Assembly (NCBI GenBank): GCA_037447655.1
Contig: JBBHKE010003048.1
Span: 1 to 64,000, forward strand
Reading direction: 5' to 3'
Source: Zygnema cylindricum
Lineage: Eukaryota; Streptophyta; Zygnematophyceae; Zygnematales; Zygnemataceae
DNA length: 64,000 bases
Shown: piece by piece, positions 1 to 9,544 of the stretch
Layout: the number at the start of each line of letters is the position of its first letter
Numbering within the stretch: the first letter of the stretch is position 1
Notes under the pieces: generated by a model
Databases searched by the model: none
The model's input: only the letters and a program-made list of their open reading frames with translations
Told to the model about the DNA's origin: nothing
Made by a program: the position numbers and the translations under genes

Positions 1-654
1 TAGATCCATAATTGTAAAAGTACGGATTACGGTACGGATAAGAAACCAATACCGCGCATTCGTTTCTTTAAAGAAAAAAATATCGCACATGTATTTATTA
101 CGGTTACGATTAAATATGAATTTAATCGGACAGTCGGAATTAACGCTGAGATCGCGGAAGAGGATTTCAACGGTTTGTGGTCATCGCCACATCGGATGAC
201 ACGTGGCGGAATTACATAGGATTGCGGCATCTCCGAGGATTACGGGAGCGAATCCAAACATACCACATGTCGACATTTAGGCCATGTTGTACAGTGTGGC
301 AGCTGTACTTTTGTGTACGGAACTGCATTCTGATTGCCTCCGTACATCAGTAGATAGAGTGTGTGAGAGAGATAGGACTTAGAAAAATTAGGAGATAGGA
401 CCCTCTCTCCTAGAGAGCTTCTGTAGAAAAGGTCAACTTTGACCCTCCATAACTTACTGCTCAGGGGAGCAAATTCAGAGATTCTTTTTGTTATGGACTC
501 AGAGGAGTCTTGCCTTCACACGGGTGAAGTTGGTCAGAGTTATTTTCTGCCAAGGTGGTAGTTGTTTTTACTGAAACACAAAGGGGTCAGGGTTATTCTA
601 GAGGCTTCTTGGAAGCTGTCCACTCTGAGGACTTATAGAGGTCTCAGAGTTTCA
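1..654 (+). mobile_element. 3' part of a copia-type LTR (enters from left edge)
   Basis: The stretch aligns by eye with the 3' half of the three LTRs at 5272-12632: the block rich in GTACGG and ACCGCGCA near the start, the CTCTCTCC block, then the hairpins at 458-471, 496-509 and 515-528, and the terminal GTCTCAGAGTTTCA ending at 654. The primer site that follows other family members is absent, so this is a solo or broken LTR. The 5' half, with its expected tRNA-like module, lies outside the window. Confidence 0.75.
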
Positions 655-707
655 CATTGATACTCGTTGACAGTAAAAGGCAACAAAAAGGCTCGGGGGA
701 GGGCTTC
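655..707 (-). pseudogene. possible short piece of the LINE remnant, cut off by the gypsy insertion
   Basis: Read on the minus strand across the gypsy element, this piece can continue the LINE reading frame at 15944-16640 (a GSPP-like motif appears at the join, as in the second LINE fragment near 47390). The gypsy is flanked by GCTTC (703-707) and GCTCC (15944-15948), a one-mismatch target duplication, so it probably landed inside this LINE. Confidence 0.35.
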
Positions 708-1207
708 TGTAAAAGAGGATGATTCACCGGTTACACACACACTGGTCGTGCATAGCGGAATAGAGCAATGATCCCCTCGTAGCAATAGCAAGACAAACAT
801 AATGCACAGCTTGCAAAATTGTTTGGATAACTGTATTTTTCAGGAAAGAGTTACAACATTGAGTGCTCTAGTCGAGCTGTCTACTTCAAAAGAGTCTCCA
901 ATACACTACGCTAACTCAACTATATAAACTACCCTTCTGCTAGTCCAACTAGTGCGGTAACCGTCCTATTATCCCTCATATGGACAACCAGTAGCAGCCA
1001 CATCATATTCCTACTAGGTTATAGAAATCTATCGTAACTTCTACATTTTGCTATATTGCTATGCTTCTACGCTGCGCAGCTCTGCTGCCACACTGCGCTG
1101 CTCTGCTGCTATACTGGGCTACTTTGTTGCAGCAGCTGCGCTGCACCGGCTTCTCAACTACAGCAACTTCGCTGTTTTCAAGTCCATAATCCTATAATCT
1201 TGTTATA
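708..1207 (-). repeat. gypsy 3' LTR
   Basis: It matches 15444-15943 over the full 500 bp with scattered substitutions. On the plus strand it runs from TGTAAAAGAGGATG to CTTGTTATA, so the sense-strand 5' end has decayed from TGTTACA. It includes a CTG/CTGC-rich tract at 1060-1160. The divergence between the two LTRs suggests an old insertion. Confidence 0.85.
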
Positions 1208-1630
1208 GTGCCTCTCACTATTAATTTAGCGTCTCGCTGATTGATGCCCCCATTAAAGAAACGGTAATTGATGAAGTATACTGTAGGTATCCCGTCAGTG
1301 TTCTTCGAATTGTTGACGCATCTCGTCGAGTTCTTCCCGTAGTTGCTCGCATTTGGTTTCCATGAGTCCAATTGGATGATCTGTTGCCGCCTGTCTTCGC
1401 CGAGTGACTCGCCATTGTAGTTCTTTATCTTCCGGCTCCGGCGCAGGTTCCGCCGTAACAGGTCGTGGTTCAGCCGGCTCTAGCTCAGGTTCTGCACCTG
1501 CCTAGGGAGGGGGAGCTCTGGTCGCGGACTCAATCTTTTCTTCCCATTCCTCTTCCACCGGTTCCCTAAATGTTGTTGTATGTTAAATGAAGGATGCATT
1601 TCAAATAATTGTTCATTGGCCTAGCTTCGC
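1208..1630 (-). other. gypsy 3' internal region, no clear gene
   Basis: This lies between the 3' LTR and the extra ORF. A minus-strand open stretch at 1221-1415 has no recognisable domain. Positions 1578-1695 recur near 25037-25146, at the 3' end of an LTR-like insertion of another family. Confidence 0.4.
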
Positions 1631-2490
1631 TTAGCTTCTTGCATGATAGTTTGGGTAGCTTCTGCGGTCTATTTTAGACCAAAGAACAACAGTAACCTCG
1701 GCCCGCGAGTTAATATGGTGGAGCCGAACATCCGAAGAGTGGTATCGTTGAAGCACGTCGAGAACATCCACACGGTAGCGGTAATTATCATTGACCACTT
1801 TTACAAATGGTAATGTATGAGGATTTAATTGGACATAACCCTTATGGTTGTTTCCCACATCCTTCGTACGCATAAAATTCCATGAGGGATGGGAGGGTAC
1901 ACTGGCTGGAACATTTATTCGATCCGCGGATTTCCCAATACGCCACTCTGCACGCCATTCTGCAAGGTTCCAATAAAATCTTTTTACAAAACTGAATGTG
2001 AAATCAGGGTTTTGGGGATCAAAAAGTGGTGGAAATAGGTAATCACGAAATTCTTCTACTCTCTTGCTTCCCTCGCTTGTCTCTCTTCCCTCTCTTCGAA
2101 GACCGTAAATGTTGCCTTCGCTATGATATTGCTCATCTGTCTTCTTTTTGGAGCTTTCGGAGGATTGTTCATCTACGGTGCTCTCCTTGTTTGGGTCCCG
2201 CATCACGACCAGGTCGGAAGCGCGTTTTTCCTCTAGTGGGGGTGTCGTATCCTTTTTTGAAACTTCCACATCCGAGAGTACATGGTCCTTCTCATCCTCA
2301 TGATCACTATCTCGGAGCGGGTTATATTCTGGATCTTGTGAGTTTTCGATCCCTCCCCTCTAGAACTTCCTCCTATCCCCTCCTCACCAATGGCTTCTCC
2401 GAGCTCCTCTTCCCATTCTCTTACAATTCTACTCCCGTCTGCCTCAATCATGGCCTCGGCTGCGATCATAAGTCTATTTGTTTGAGGCAC
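1631..2490 (-). CDS. extra ORFs downstream of gypsy pol, function unknown
   Basis: Two overlapping minus-strand reading frames (2233-2490, 85 aa; 1631-2269, 212 aa) lie between the chromodomain and the 3' LTR, on the same strand as pol. The longer one has a charged, serine-rich N-terminus (to about residue 80), then a compact part rich in Trp, Tyr, Phe and Arg with motifs FSFVKRFYWNLAEW and YRYRVDVLDVLQRY. That composition looks protein-like. I recognise no family. It could be an accessory retroelement ORF, a captured host fragment, or chance. The last ~20 residues overlap the block shared with 25037-25146. Confidence 0.4.
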
Positions 2491-2944
2491 TTCATTCTTT
2501 CCTCTCCGTTCAAGTCTCTTTCTCTTTGGTGGCTAAGAGGAAGTCGATGACATGGATGCTGTTGTGGTAGAGAGTTCTTGTAGTTCCACGAGGGTCGTTA
2601 AGCAAGCAAAATGGAGTGAGGGGCTCTCGGGACTCACAACACTAGGTTTAGCTCAAGGGGTTTTGAAGCCTTTAAGTGAGGAGTTCATGGGGTTCATCAT
2701 TGAAACCTCCCATGCGTCGCAGAATTTGACGATATCGCAGCGTTTGAATGTTCGGCAACTGCGATGTTGCGGCAATACAACAATTTCGACTTCACCAATG
2801 TTGCGACGTACAATTTCGACGTTGCGATTCTCTTACAGCGCCGCTGCGATGCTGCGATTCCTGTCAACGCAGTTGCCACCTGGTGACCCCGTGGCTGAGC
2901 GGCGATCGCGCTGTGGTCCTTTGCCATCGGCGCTACGGTTCGTA

Positions 2945-3307
2945 TCACAAATCCCGAGATGATTGCGATGGATGCGATGTTGCTATCTGTCTTGTGATGA
3001 TTTCTATTGCGCCTTCCTCCACGGTGATGTTGAGTGTCCTCGCTTTGCCAAAACCGTTGCTGCACCCCGGGGCGTGCAGATCATGGTGATCAACCCAAGA
3101 ATTGTCCTCTGGGCCGTATCCTTTCCACCGAACTAAGTACTTAGTAATAGCACGTCGTTCGCAATTGATGGCGCGGGAGCGAATGATTGCGGCCACCTCG
3201 TATTCCTCCCTTGTTCCCGCAATCGGATTAATGGGCGAATTACGAAGTCGATGTGGAAAAACTGTATCGGGGTCGCGGAACGGTTTGAGGAGTGAAACAT
3301 GAAACAC
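2945..3307 (-). pseudogene. gypsy integrase C-terminus with chromodomain
   Basis: This frame starts with MFHVSLLKPF, the conserved end of gypsy integrases, and then carries a chromodomain: EYEVAAIIRSR, then KYLVRWKGYGPEDNSW, with the aromatic residues of the methyl-lysine-binding fold. In chromoviruses this domain tethers integration to modified chromatin. It is separated from the integrase core (3474-4121) by a frame change, so the polyprotein is broken. Confidence 0.8.
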
Positions 3308-3319
3308 GTCGTGGATTTT

Positions 3320-4412
3320 CTAGTTTGAAGGAATTACCAATCTGTAAGCCACTGCATTGATTTTGAAGGTTATCGTAAAAAGGCGTATGAACCTTGGTGC
3401 CAATTTTGGAGAAAGGGTACTCGGAAGAGATAAATTTGCCATATTTAGTGGGACTTTATCACCAACCCGAAAATCAATATCCTTTCGGTGACTGTCGGCT
3501 TGTAATTTGTTGTGGTTCTTTGCTTCTTGTAGAGTTTTGGTCGCCCTTTTCCAAATTAGAATATAACGTCGCCGCGAAGTCCACCGCGGCAAGCACACCA
3601 CAATCTGTTGCGATCAAATTTTGAGGGAGAGTCGGTTGGCGACCATATAGAGAGAAGGGTGTAGCGGTAGTGGAAGAATGTATTGCGTTGTTGTATGCAA
3701 CCTCCACTGCTGTAAGGTGTATCAGCCAGTCTATTTGGCGGACACATACGTATGCGCGGAGCGCCTCCTCTATCGTTCTGTTAATTCTCTCGGTCTGCCC
3801 ATCTGTTTGAGGGTGATATGTTGTAGACATTGCTAATTGTGTTCTGCACATTTCAAACAGACCCCTCCAAAAATGACTAATAAATTGGCGATCGCGGTCA
3901 CTGACAATTTTCCGCGGAAGTCCATGATGACGGAAGATTTCCCGCAAAAATAATTCCGCCAAATCGTGAGTTGTGGCTGAAGTCTTTGTAGGGAGGAAGA
4001 ATGCCATCTTCGTAAGATAGTCCACGACTACCAATATTAAGTCATAGCCGTCCGAAGTCAAAGGTAGGGCAACGATAAAATCCATAGAGATTGACTCCCA
4101 AGAAACAAATGGCATTGGCAATGGCTGTAAAAGTCCTTGACGACCTTGATCTGCTTTATTCTAGTCACAAGAATCAGAGTTCTTGACGTACTCTGCTATA
4201 TCTTTGGTCATATTTGACCAATAATACGCTTCACAAACTCGTGCGGCAGTTTTGTCTCGCTTGTAGTGTCCGCTGAGTGGTTCATCGTGACTTAATTTTA
4301 GAATAGTATGGCGTAACTCTTGATTATCCGGAATGTACAATCGCGTTGTCTGACTTGGTTTATACATCCATATACCATTTGTCGTTTGGACCAAAATCTT
4401 TCGCTTGACCAA
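3320..4412 (-). pseudogene. gypsy integrase (zinc-binding domain and catalytic core), broken
   Basis: 4161-4412 encodes the HHCC zinc-binding region, ending in a degraded Cys pair (KNSDSCD). A stop lies just after it. 3474-4121 encodes the catalytic core: MDFIVALP (first Asp), IVSDRDRQF (second Asp) and TDGQTERINRT (catalytic Glu), so the DDE triad is intact. The frame is lost near 3560, and 3320-3601 continues in another frame toward the chromodomain. The order within pol is normal for Ty3/gypsy. Confidence 0.85.
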
Positions 4413-5271
4413 TTCCGAAATGGCATTGTCACTTCCCGTACGTGGCCTTGATTCTTTCCAACCATTGCTTGTCCACTTGCAAAGTACTCGTCATTGTGTT
4501 GACTTCCTGCGCACTTGCTGTACCAATTGCAATCGGACCTAGTGTCACCTTTTCCTCGTTGCGATCCAGCGATGATTGTGGTGACTGCATCTCCGTCGCG
4601 ATGTCCTCCTTGAGAATCTAGGAAATATGCAGTAGCTTTGCCGTTGTCATCGCAGCCACTGTTGGTCTTCTGGATAGTGCATCCGTAGGATTCCTCTTGC
4701 GCGGCTTGTTATGAATAGTCAATTTCAGTCCGAATGTTTGCAAGAAAGTCATATATCTCGCTTGTTTCCTGGACTCTTTTGGCTGCGTTTGCAGATATTG
4801 CAACGCATGATGGTCGGTTATGACAGTGATCCTTTTTCCTTGAATAAAACACTTTCACACCTCCAACGCGTTAATTATGGCAATGGTATCCTTCTTATGC
4901 GTGGCCCAATTTAGCTCTGCCGCCTTTAATTTTCGACTATCATAGACGACGGGTTGCAGGCCTTTTCCTTCATCCTGCATAAGAATGGCCCCAATGGCGG
5001 TGTCGCTTGTGTCGGTGATGACTGTCCAAGGTAATTTAAGATTAGGAACCGTTAACACAAGGGGGGCAACCAACCACTCCTTTAGCGTGTTAAAGGTTGT
5101 TTCATAGGTTAGTTTCCACTCATAAGGCATGTTTTTTTTCAACATATCTGTGACCGGCGAAGCAATTTTTGCAAATCCCTCCACAAACCGCCGGTAGTAG
5201 GAGCATAATCCAAGGACGCTTCGTAATTTGGTGATGTTCGTCGGCTGCGGCCACTCCTTGACGACATTAAT
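4413..5271 (-). pseudogene. gypsy RT C-terminal part and RNase H, broken
   Basis: From 5271 downwards the minus strand resumes the gypsy pol that stops at 12633: INVVKEWPQPTNITKLRSVLGL, then YYRRFVEGFAKIASP, then the RNase H start TVITDTSDTAIGAILMQ. 4618-4803 adds MTFLQTFGLKLTIHNKPRKR and DALSRRP, the end of RNase H. Stops or frameshifts near 4855 and 4618 break it. Together with 12633-13620 it makes one RT/RNase H region split by the tandem copia derivative. Confidence 0.85.
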
Positions 5272-6454
5272 TGTTGATATTTGAGTATTTTCTAGGTCTG
5301 TATTAGAATAGAAAAAGAGTTGAGGCGGTCTGCCTCTAACTCCCCTTCTCCAAGCCCCCACACTTGCTGTAGTCTCTGAAGGCTGGAAAGGGAGCTAGAG
5401 CCATGGCTACCTAAACTCTCTAGAGAAGACAAGAAGTGAATTAGGTAGATTAAACAAAATATACTTGACGGACCCAGGTATTGAACCTGGAACCTGCCGT
5501 CCGGCAAGTCGGCGTAGCCGTTGCCTTTAACCGTTAAACCTAGAACTAGTGTTACATTACGTTAGGTTTGATTACATTATAAATTGTTACGCGTAGACTA
5601 AATCGTTTAACGGGAAAAAGATTCTTAGTACATAGATACCGTTTTAATATAGTACGGAGTACAGTACGGATACGAAACGGATACCGCGCATTTGTTTCGA
5701 TAGCGAAACAAATACCGCGCGTCGAATTTCAGCGGCTAAGATTATAGCCGGTTTTTGATCGGACGGCCGCGATAGGTGCCGCGATCACGGAACATGTACT
5801 TTTGGCGTTTTTGAGCCATCGCCACTTCATGTGACACGTGGCGCGACAATGTTGGATTGCGGCGACTCTGGAGATTGCGGGAACGAATCCGTCTATGACA
5901 CGTGTCGACAATTTGGCCATGTTGTACAATGGCCGTACAGAAAGTACACCGGCACCTGTACTTTTCCGTACGACACAGTGATTTGATTGGTGCCGTACTT
6001 CAGTAGATAGAGTTTTAGAGGGGAAATAGGACTTAGAAAATTTTGGGTAAGTAGCTACCTCTCCCAGAGAGCACCTTGTATAAATGGCAAACTTTGGCCA
6101 TCCATAACTATCAATTTACTTGACCATTTTCAGTGATTCTTTTTGCAGCGGACTCATGGGAGTCCAGGCTACACATGGGTGTAATCGGTGAGAGTTTTTG
6201 TCTGCTAGGTTGGCTGAATTTATAAGGGAAAGTCAAAGTGGGTGAATGTGTCCAAATCTCATATTCTAACTTTGCATTCTCTGGTGGAATTGAGCACACA
6301 AAAAGTGTTATTTCACACGGGTGAATCTATATTGGGATTCTGACTGTCAAGGGGTCAGTCATTTAGGTTTATATTAACTTGGATTCGGCACTATCTAGAT
6401 TAGCTTCTTTTGGATCTGCATACTCTGAGGGCCAATGGAGGTCTCAGAGTTTCA
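5272..6454 (+). repeat. LTR 1 of the gag-only array
   Basis: Starts TGTTGATATT and ends GAGTTTCA. The ends are fixed by comparison with the two other copies and with the gypsy flanks. It carries an antisense tRNA-like module at 5466-5545. It differs from LTR2 and LTR3 at several sites they share (for example near 5391, 5404, 5512 and 6140-6210). Two of the family hairpins can be seen near 6145-6190. Confidence 0.9.
5466..5545 (-). other. tRNA-like module inside LTR 1 (antisense)
   Basis: On the minus strand an A-box-like TTAACGGTTAAAGGC is followed by a perfect T-arm hairpin (plus 5474-5490, 5-bp stem, 7-nt loop) with B-box GGTTCAATACC. The acceptor stem does not pair. The equivalents in LTR2 and LTR3 are at 8556-8635 and 11645-11724. 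Confidence 0.65.
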
Positions 6455-8348
6455 GGTTATGGGCCCACCATCTAGGGTGCCAATGTTTGATGGAACAGGC
6501 TTGACGTATTGGGCGTTTACAATGGAGGGATTGCTTTTCGAGAAGCTTTTATGGGGAATTGTTGCGGGACAAGTGAGATGTCCGCCACCTAGCTTTGGAG
6601 GAGCTTACTACGGAGAATCATCTGAGACTGCCCAGAATATCATCCGGAGTTCAGATGCAACGGAAGGTGAAGGGAAAAACCTTTCCGTGGATGGGGAAAT
6701 AGGGGAGAAGGAAAAAAGGACACCTATGGTGAGGGGAGCTAGGCTCTCAGCTATGGTATTACATGTAGGGATTAAAACTGAAGAAAATGACAGGAAAATA
6801 TGGGAATACAAAAACACTACAACAAAACATCTCATACGTAGATATGTGTCTAAGTCGATAGCTATCACTCTTTTAAGTCTAACCAAGTCTTCAGAGATAT
6901 GGGAAGCACTAACTCAAATTTATAAGAGTGAGACTATTCAGAGGCAGCAATTAGTAAAACAAGAAATAGATGCCTACGTTTATAAAGGCGGTAGCATGAT
7001 AGAGTTTTGCAATGATATTGCTGCGTTATATGTTGAGCTTACTAGTGCGGGATATGTAGAATCTGAGGAGAGTAAGATTAATACACTAATTATGAAACTC
7101 CTAGATGAGTACGAAAACATAATTTGTCGTATACAGGCAATGGATGGCTCCTCATGGACTTGGAGCTTTACCATGGGGATAATTCTTGTGAGGGAAAGCA
7201 CTTTGGAGCTTCGTAGGGGAAGGGACATGGTCAATGCGTTTTCAGCTGGTGGTGATTGGCGGAAGCGTGATGAGAGGAACGGTGGTGACGAGCGGAAGCG
7301 TGATGAGAGGAACGGTGGTGACGAGCGGAAGCGTGATGAGAGAAAGAAAGACAAAGGTAAACCTTATCGGAACTTTGGTGGAAAGAGAGGGAGAGGAAAA
7401 GAAAGGGGAGCTTTGAAAAAGGGGGTTTGCTTCTTTTGTAGGGAACCGGGTCATTATATGGAGGAATGCCCTTGTTTGGAAAAACTTAGAAGTTGGAATG
7501 TGGATGAAAAGGAAGAAGGGGAAGAGGAGAAAGAGGATGAAGATATTTTAGAGCTTCTCCGGATTAGTAGTATGGTAAAGAGAGAAAAGCACACAGAAAT
7601 TCCACGAAGGCAACAGTGTGCTTTTGGAGGTATAAGGGAAGTAAAGAGAGAGGAGGTACTTGAGGATGACGAGGAGTGTAAAGTGTATGACTTAGAAATG
7701 AGAAAGTCAGGTCTAGGATCCATAAGTGAAAACGGGAAAGATAAAATTAATGATGATAATTTTATAGGTATTTTGGAATTAGAAAACTGGTCGGAAACGG
7801 AGACCTCAACGGATTCCGAGGAAAGGGGAGAAGTGAAACTAGAAGGGGTTTTTAAAGATAAGGGAGAAGAGGAATATTTAATGAAAGGTTTAGGGGAGGA
7901 GAAATACTTATTTGGAATAAATTTAGAAAGAGAGAGTGGAAAGAAATCCATGGGAGAGAGTGGGGAAAGTTTAATTTTTGCGGGTAATGGGTTTAACATC
8001 GCTAAAGGGAGTGATGGTATTTATGAAGGTGTGCCTGTAAAAGGGTTAGCATCTGGGTGTATGTTGCAGATTGGAGATGGGGCTGGCTGTTTGGATCGCA
8101 AGAGGGAAATCGGTTTGTGTGTGGATGAAAGAGTGATGAAGTGGATAAAATCTTTGCTCGGATTTATGAAAAGTGGGATGTTAATTAAAATGTGTGATGC
8201 AATTATTATTTCAGTTCATTTAATGCACTGTGTTAAATACTTAAGTTTTATAAAAAGAAAAGGAAAAAGAAAAAAAAAAAAGGAAAAGGAAAAAAGGGAG
8301 GGGGTGTTTGTTTACTTGTTTGTGGAAGTTGAAAGAAAAATAGACTAG
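6435..8348 (+). CDS. copia-type gag polyprotein of non-autonomous element, copy 1
   Basis: A 637-residue open frame. Residues ~9-45 carry the family start (MGPPSRVPMFDGTGLTYW, then EKLLWGIV). Residues ~120-270 resemble the copia gag core (IWEALTQIYKSETIQRQQL, SKINTLIMKLLDEYENI). A three-times repeated RDERNGGDERK block comes before a CCHC zinc knuckle, CFFCREPGHYMEEC. The last ~280 residues are charged, Glu/Lys-rich and unlike protease or any pol domain. The first ATG (6435) lies in the LTR. The ATG at 6459, inside the primer-binding site, is the start comparable with relatives. Gag would form the particle shell and bind RNA. Confidence 0.85.
   Translation: MEVSEFQVMGPPSRVPMFDGTGLTYWAFTMEGLLFEKLLWGIVAGQVRCPPPSFGGAYYGESSETAQNIIRSSDATEGEGKNLSVDGEIGEKEKRTPMVRGARLSAMVLHVGIKTEENDRKIWEYKNTTTKHLIRRYVSKSIAITLLSLTKSSEIWEALTQIYKSETIQRQQLVKQEIDAYVYKGGSMIEFCNDIAALYVELTSAGYVESEESKINTLIMKLLDEYENIICRIQAMDGSSWTWSFTMGIILVRESTLELRRGRDMVNAFSAGGDWRKRDERNGGDERKRDERNGGDERKRDERKKDKGKPYRNFGGKRGRGKERGALKKGVCFFCREPGHYMEECPCLEKLRSWNVDEKEEGEEEKEDEDILELLRISSMVKREKHTEIPRRQQCAFGGIREVKREEVLEDDEECKVYDLEMRKSGLGSISENGKDKINDDNFIGILELENWSETETSTDSEERGEVKLEGVFKDKGEEEYLMKGLGEEKYLFGINLERESGKKSMGESGESLIFAGNGFNIAKGSDGIYEGVPVKGLASGCMLQIGDGAGCLDRKREIGLCVDERVMKWIKSLLGFMKSGMLIKMCDAIIISVHLMHCVKYLSFIKRKGKRKKKKEKEKREGVFVYLFVEVERKID
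6455..6469 (+). promoter_or_regulatory. primer-binding site overlapping the gag start codon
   Basis: GGTTATGGGCCCACC begins right after the LTR and is the exact complement of the plant initiator tRNA-Met anticodon arm (GGTGGGCCCATAACC, known sequence). Drosophila copia and yeast Ty5 use this half-tRNA priming mode. The ATG in the site (6459) starts gag as MGPP. Other copies: 9545-9559, 26072-26086, 54858-54872 (first base changed) and 61609-61623 (minus). Confidence 0.8.
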
Positions 8349-8361
8349 AAAATAAGGGGAG
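8349..8361 (+). other. polypurine tract before LTR 2
   Basis: The purine-rich run AAATAAGGGGAG ends directly before TGTTG of LTR2, as expected for plus-strand priming in LTR elements. The same tract precedes LTR3 at about 11438-11450, and a related one (AATTAATGGGAG, minus) precedes the 3' LTR at 57189. Confidence 0.7.
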
Positions 8362-9544
8362 TGTTGATATTTGAGTATTTTCTAGGTCTGTATTAGAATA
8401 GAAAAAGAGTTGAGGCGGTCTGCCTCTAACTCCCCTTCTCCAAGCCCCCACACTTGCTGTAGTCACTAAAGGCTGGAAAGGGAGCTAGAGCCATGGATAC
8501 CTAAACTCTCTAGAGAAGACAGGAAGTGAATTAGGTAGATTAAACAAAATATACTTGACGGACCCAGGTATTGAACCTGGAACCTGCCGTCCGGCAAGTC
8601 GGCGTAGACGTTGCCTTTAACCGTTAAACCTAGAACTAGTGTTACATTACGTTAGGTTTGATTACATTATAAATTGTTACGCGTAGACTAAATAGTTTAA
8701 CGGGAAATAGATTCTTAGTACATAGATACCGTTTTAATATAGTACGGAGTACAGTACGGATACGAAACGGATACCGCGCATTTGTTTCGATAGCGAAACA
8801 AATACCGCGCGTCGAATTTCAGCGGCTAAGATTATAGCCTGTTTTTGATCAGACGGCCGCGATAGGTGCCGCGATCACGGAACATGTAATTTTGGCGTTT
8901 TTGAGCCATCGCCACTTCATGTGACACGTGCCGCGACAATGTTGGATTGCGGCGACTCCGAAGATTGCGGGAACGAATCCGTCTATGACACGTGTCGACA
9001 ATTTGGCCATGTTGTAGAATGGCCGTACAGAAAGTACACCGGCACCTGTACTTTTCTGTACGACACAGTGATTTGATTGGTGCCGTACTTCAGTAGATAG
9101 AGTTTTAGAGGGGAAATAGGACTTAGAAAATTTTGGGTAAGTAGCTGCCTCTCCCAGAGAGCACCTTGTATAAATGGCAAACTTTGGCCAGCCATAACTA
9201 TCAATTTACTTGACCATTTTCAGTGATTCTTTTTGTTGCGGACTCAGGGGAGTCCACGCTACACAGGGGTGTAGTCGGTCAGAGTTTTTGTCTGCCAAGG
9301 TGGCTGCATTTATAAGGGAAAGTCAAAGTGGGTGAATGTGTCCAAATCTCATATTCTAACTTTGCATTCTGTGGTGGAACTGAGCACACAGAAAGTGTTA
9401 TTTCACACGGGTGAATCTATATTGGGATTGTGAGTGTCAAGGGGTCAGTCATTTGGGTTTATATTAACTTGGAGTCGGCACTATCTATATTAGCTTTTTT
9501 TGGATCTGCATACTCTGAGGGCCAATGGAGGTCTCAGAGTTTCA
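8362..9544 (+). repeat. LTR 2 of the gag-only array (shared by both units)
   Basis: Full LTR, TGTTG to TTTCA, 1183 bp. It serves as the 3' end of the first gag unit and the 5' end of the second. The antisense tRNA-like module is at 8556-8635. Hairpins GACTCAGGGGAGTC and CTACACAGGGGTGTAG lie near 9240-9280. Confidence 0.9.

Noticed and set aside
5466-5545. Functional tRNA gene inside the LTR
   Set aside because: T arm and A box are good but the acceptor stem does not pair, and the module is repeated with every LTR; treated as a tRNA-like promoter module.
6608-8466. Minus-strand ORFs within the gag region (and the same set at 9698-11555)
   Set aside because: Shadows of the gag frame, repeated identically in both copies, with no recognisable domain.
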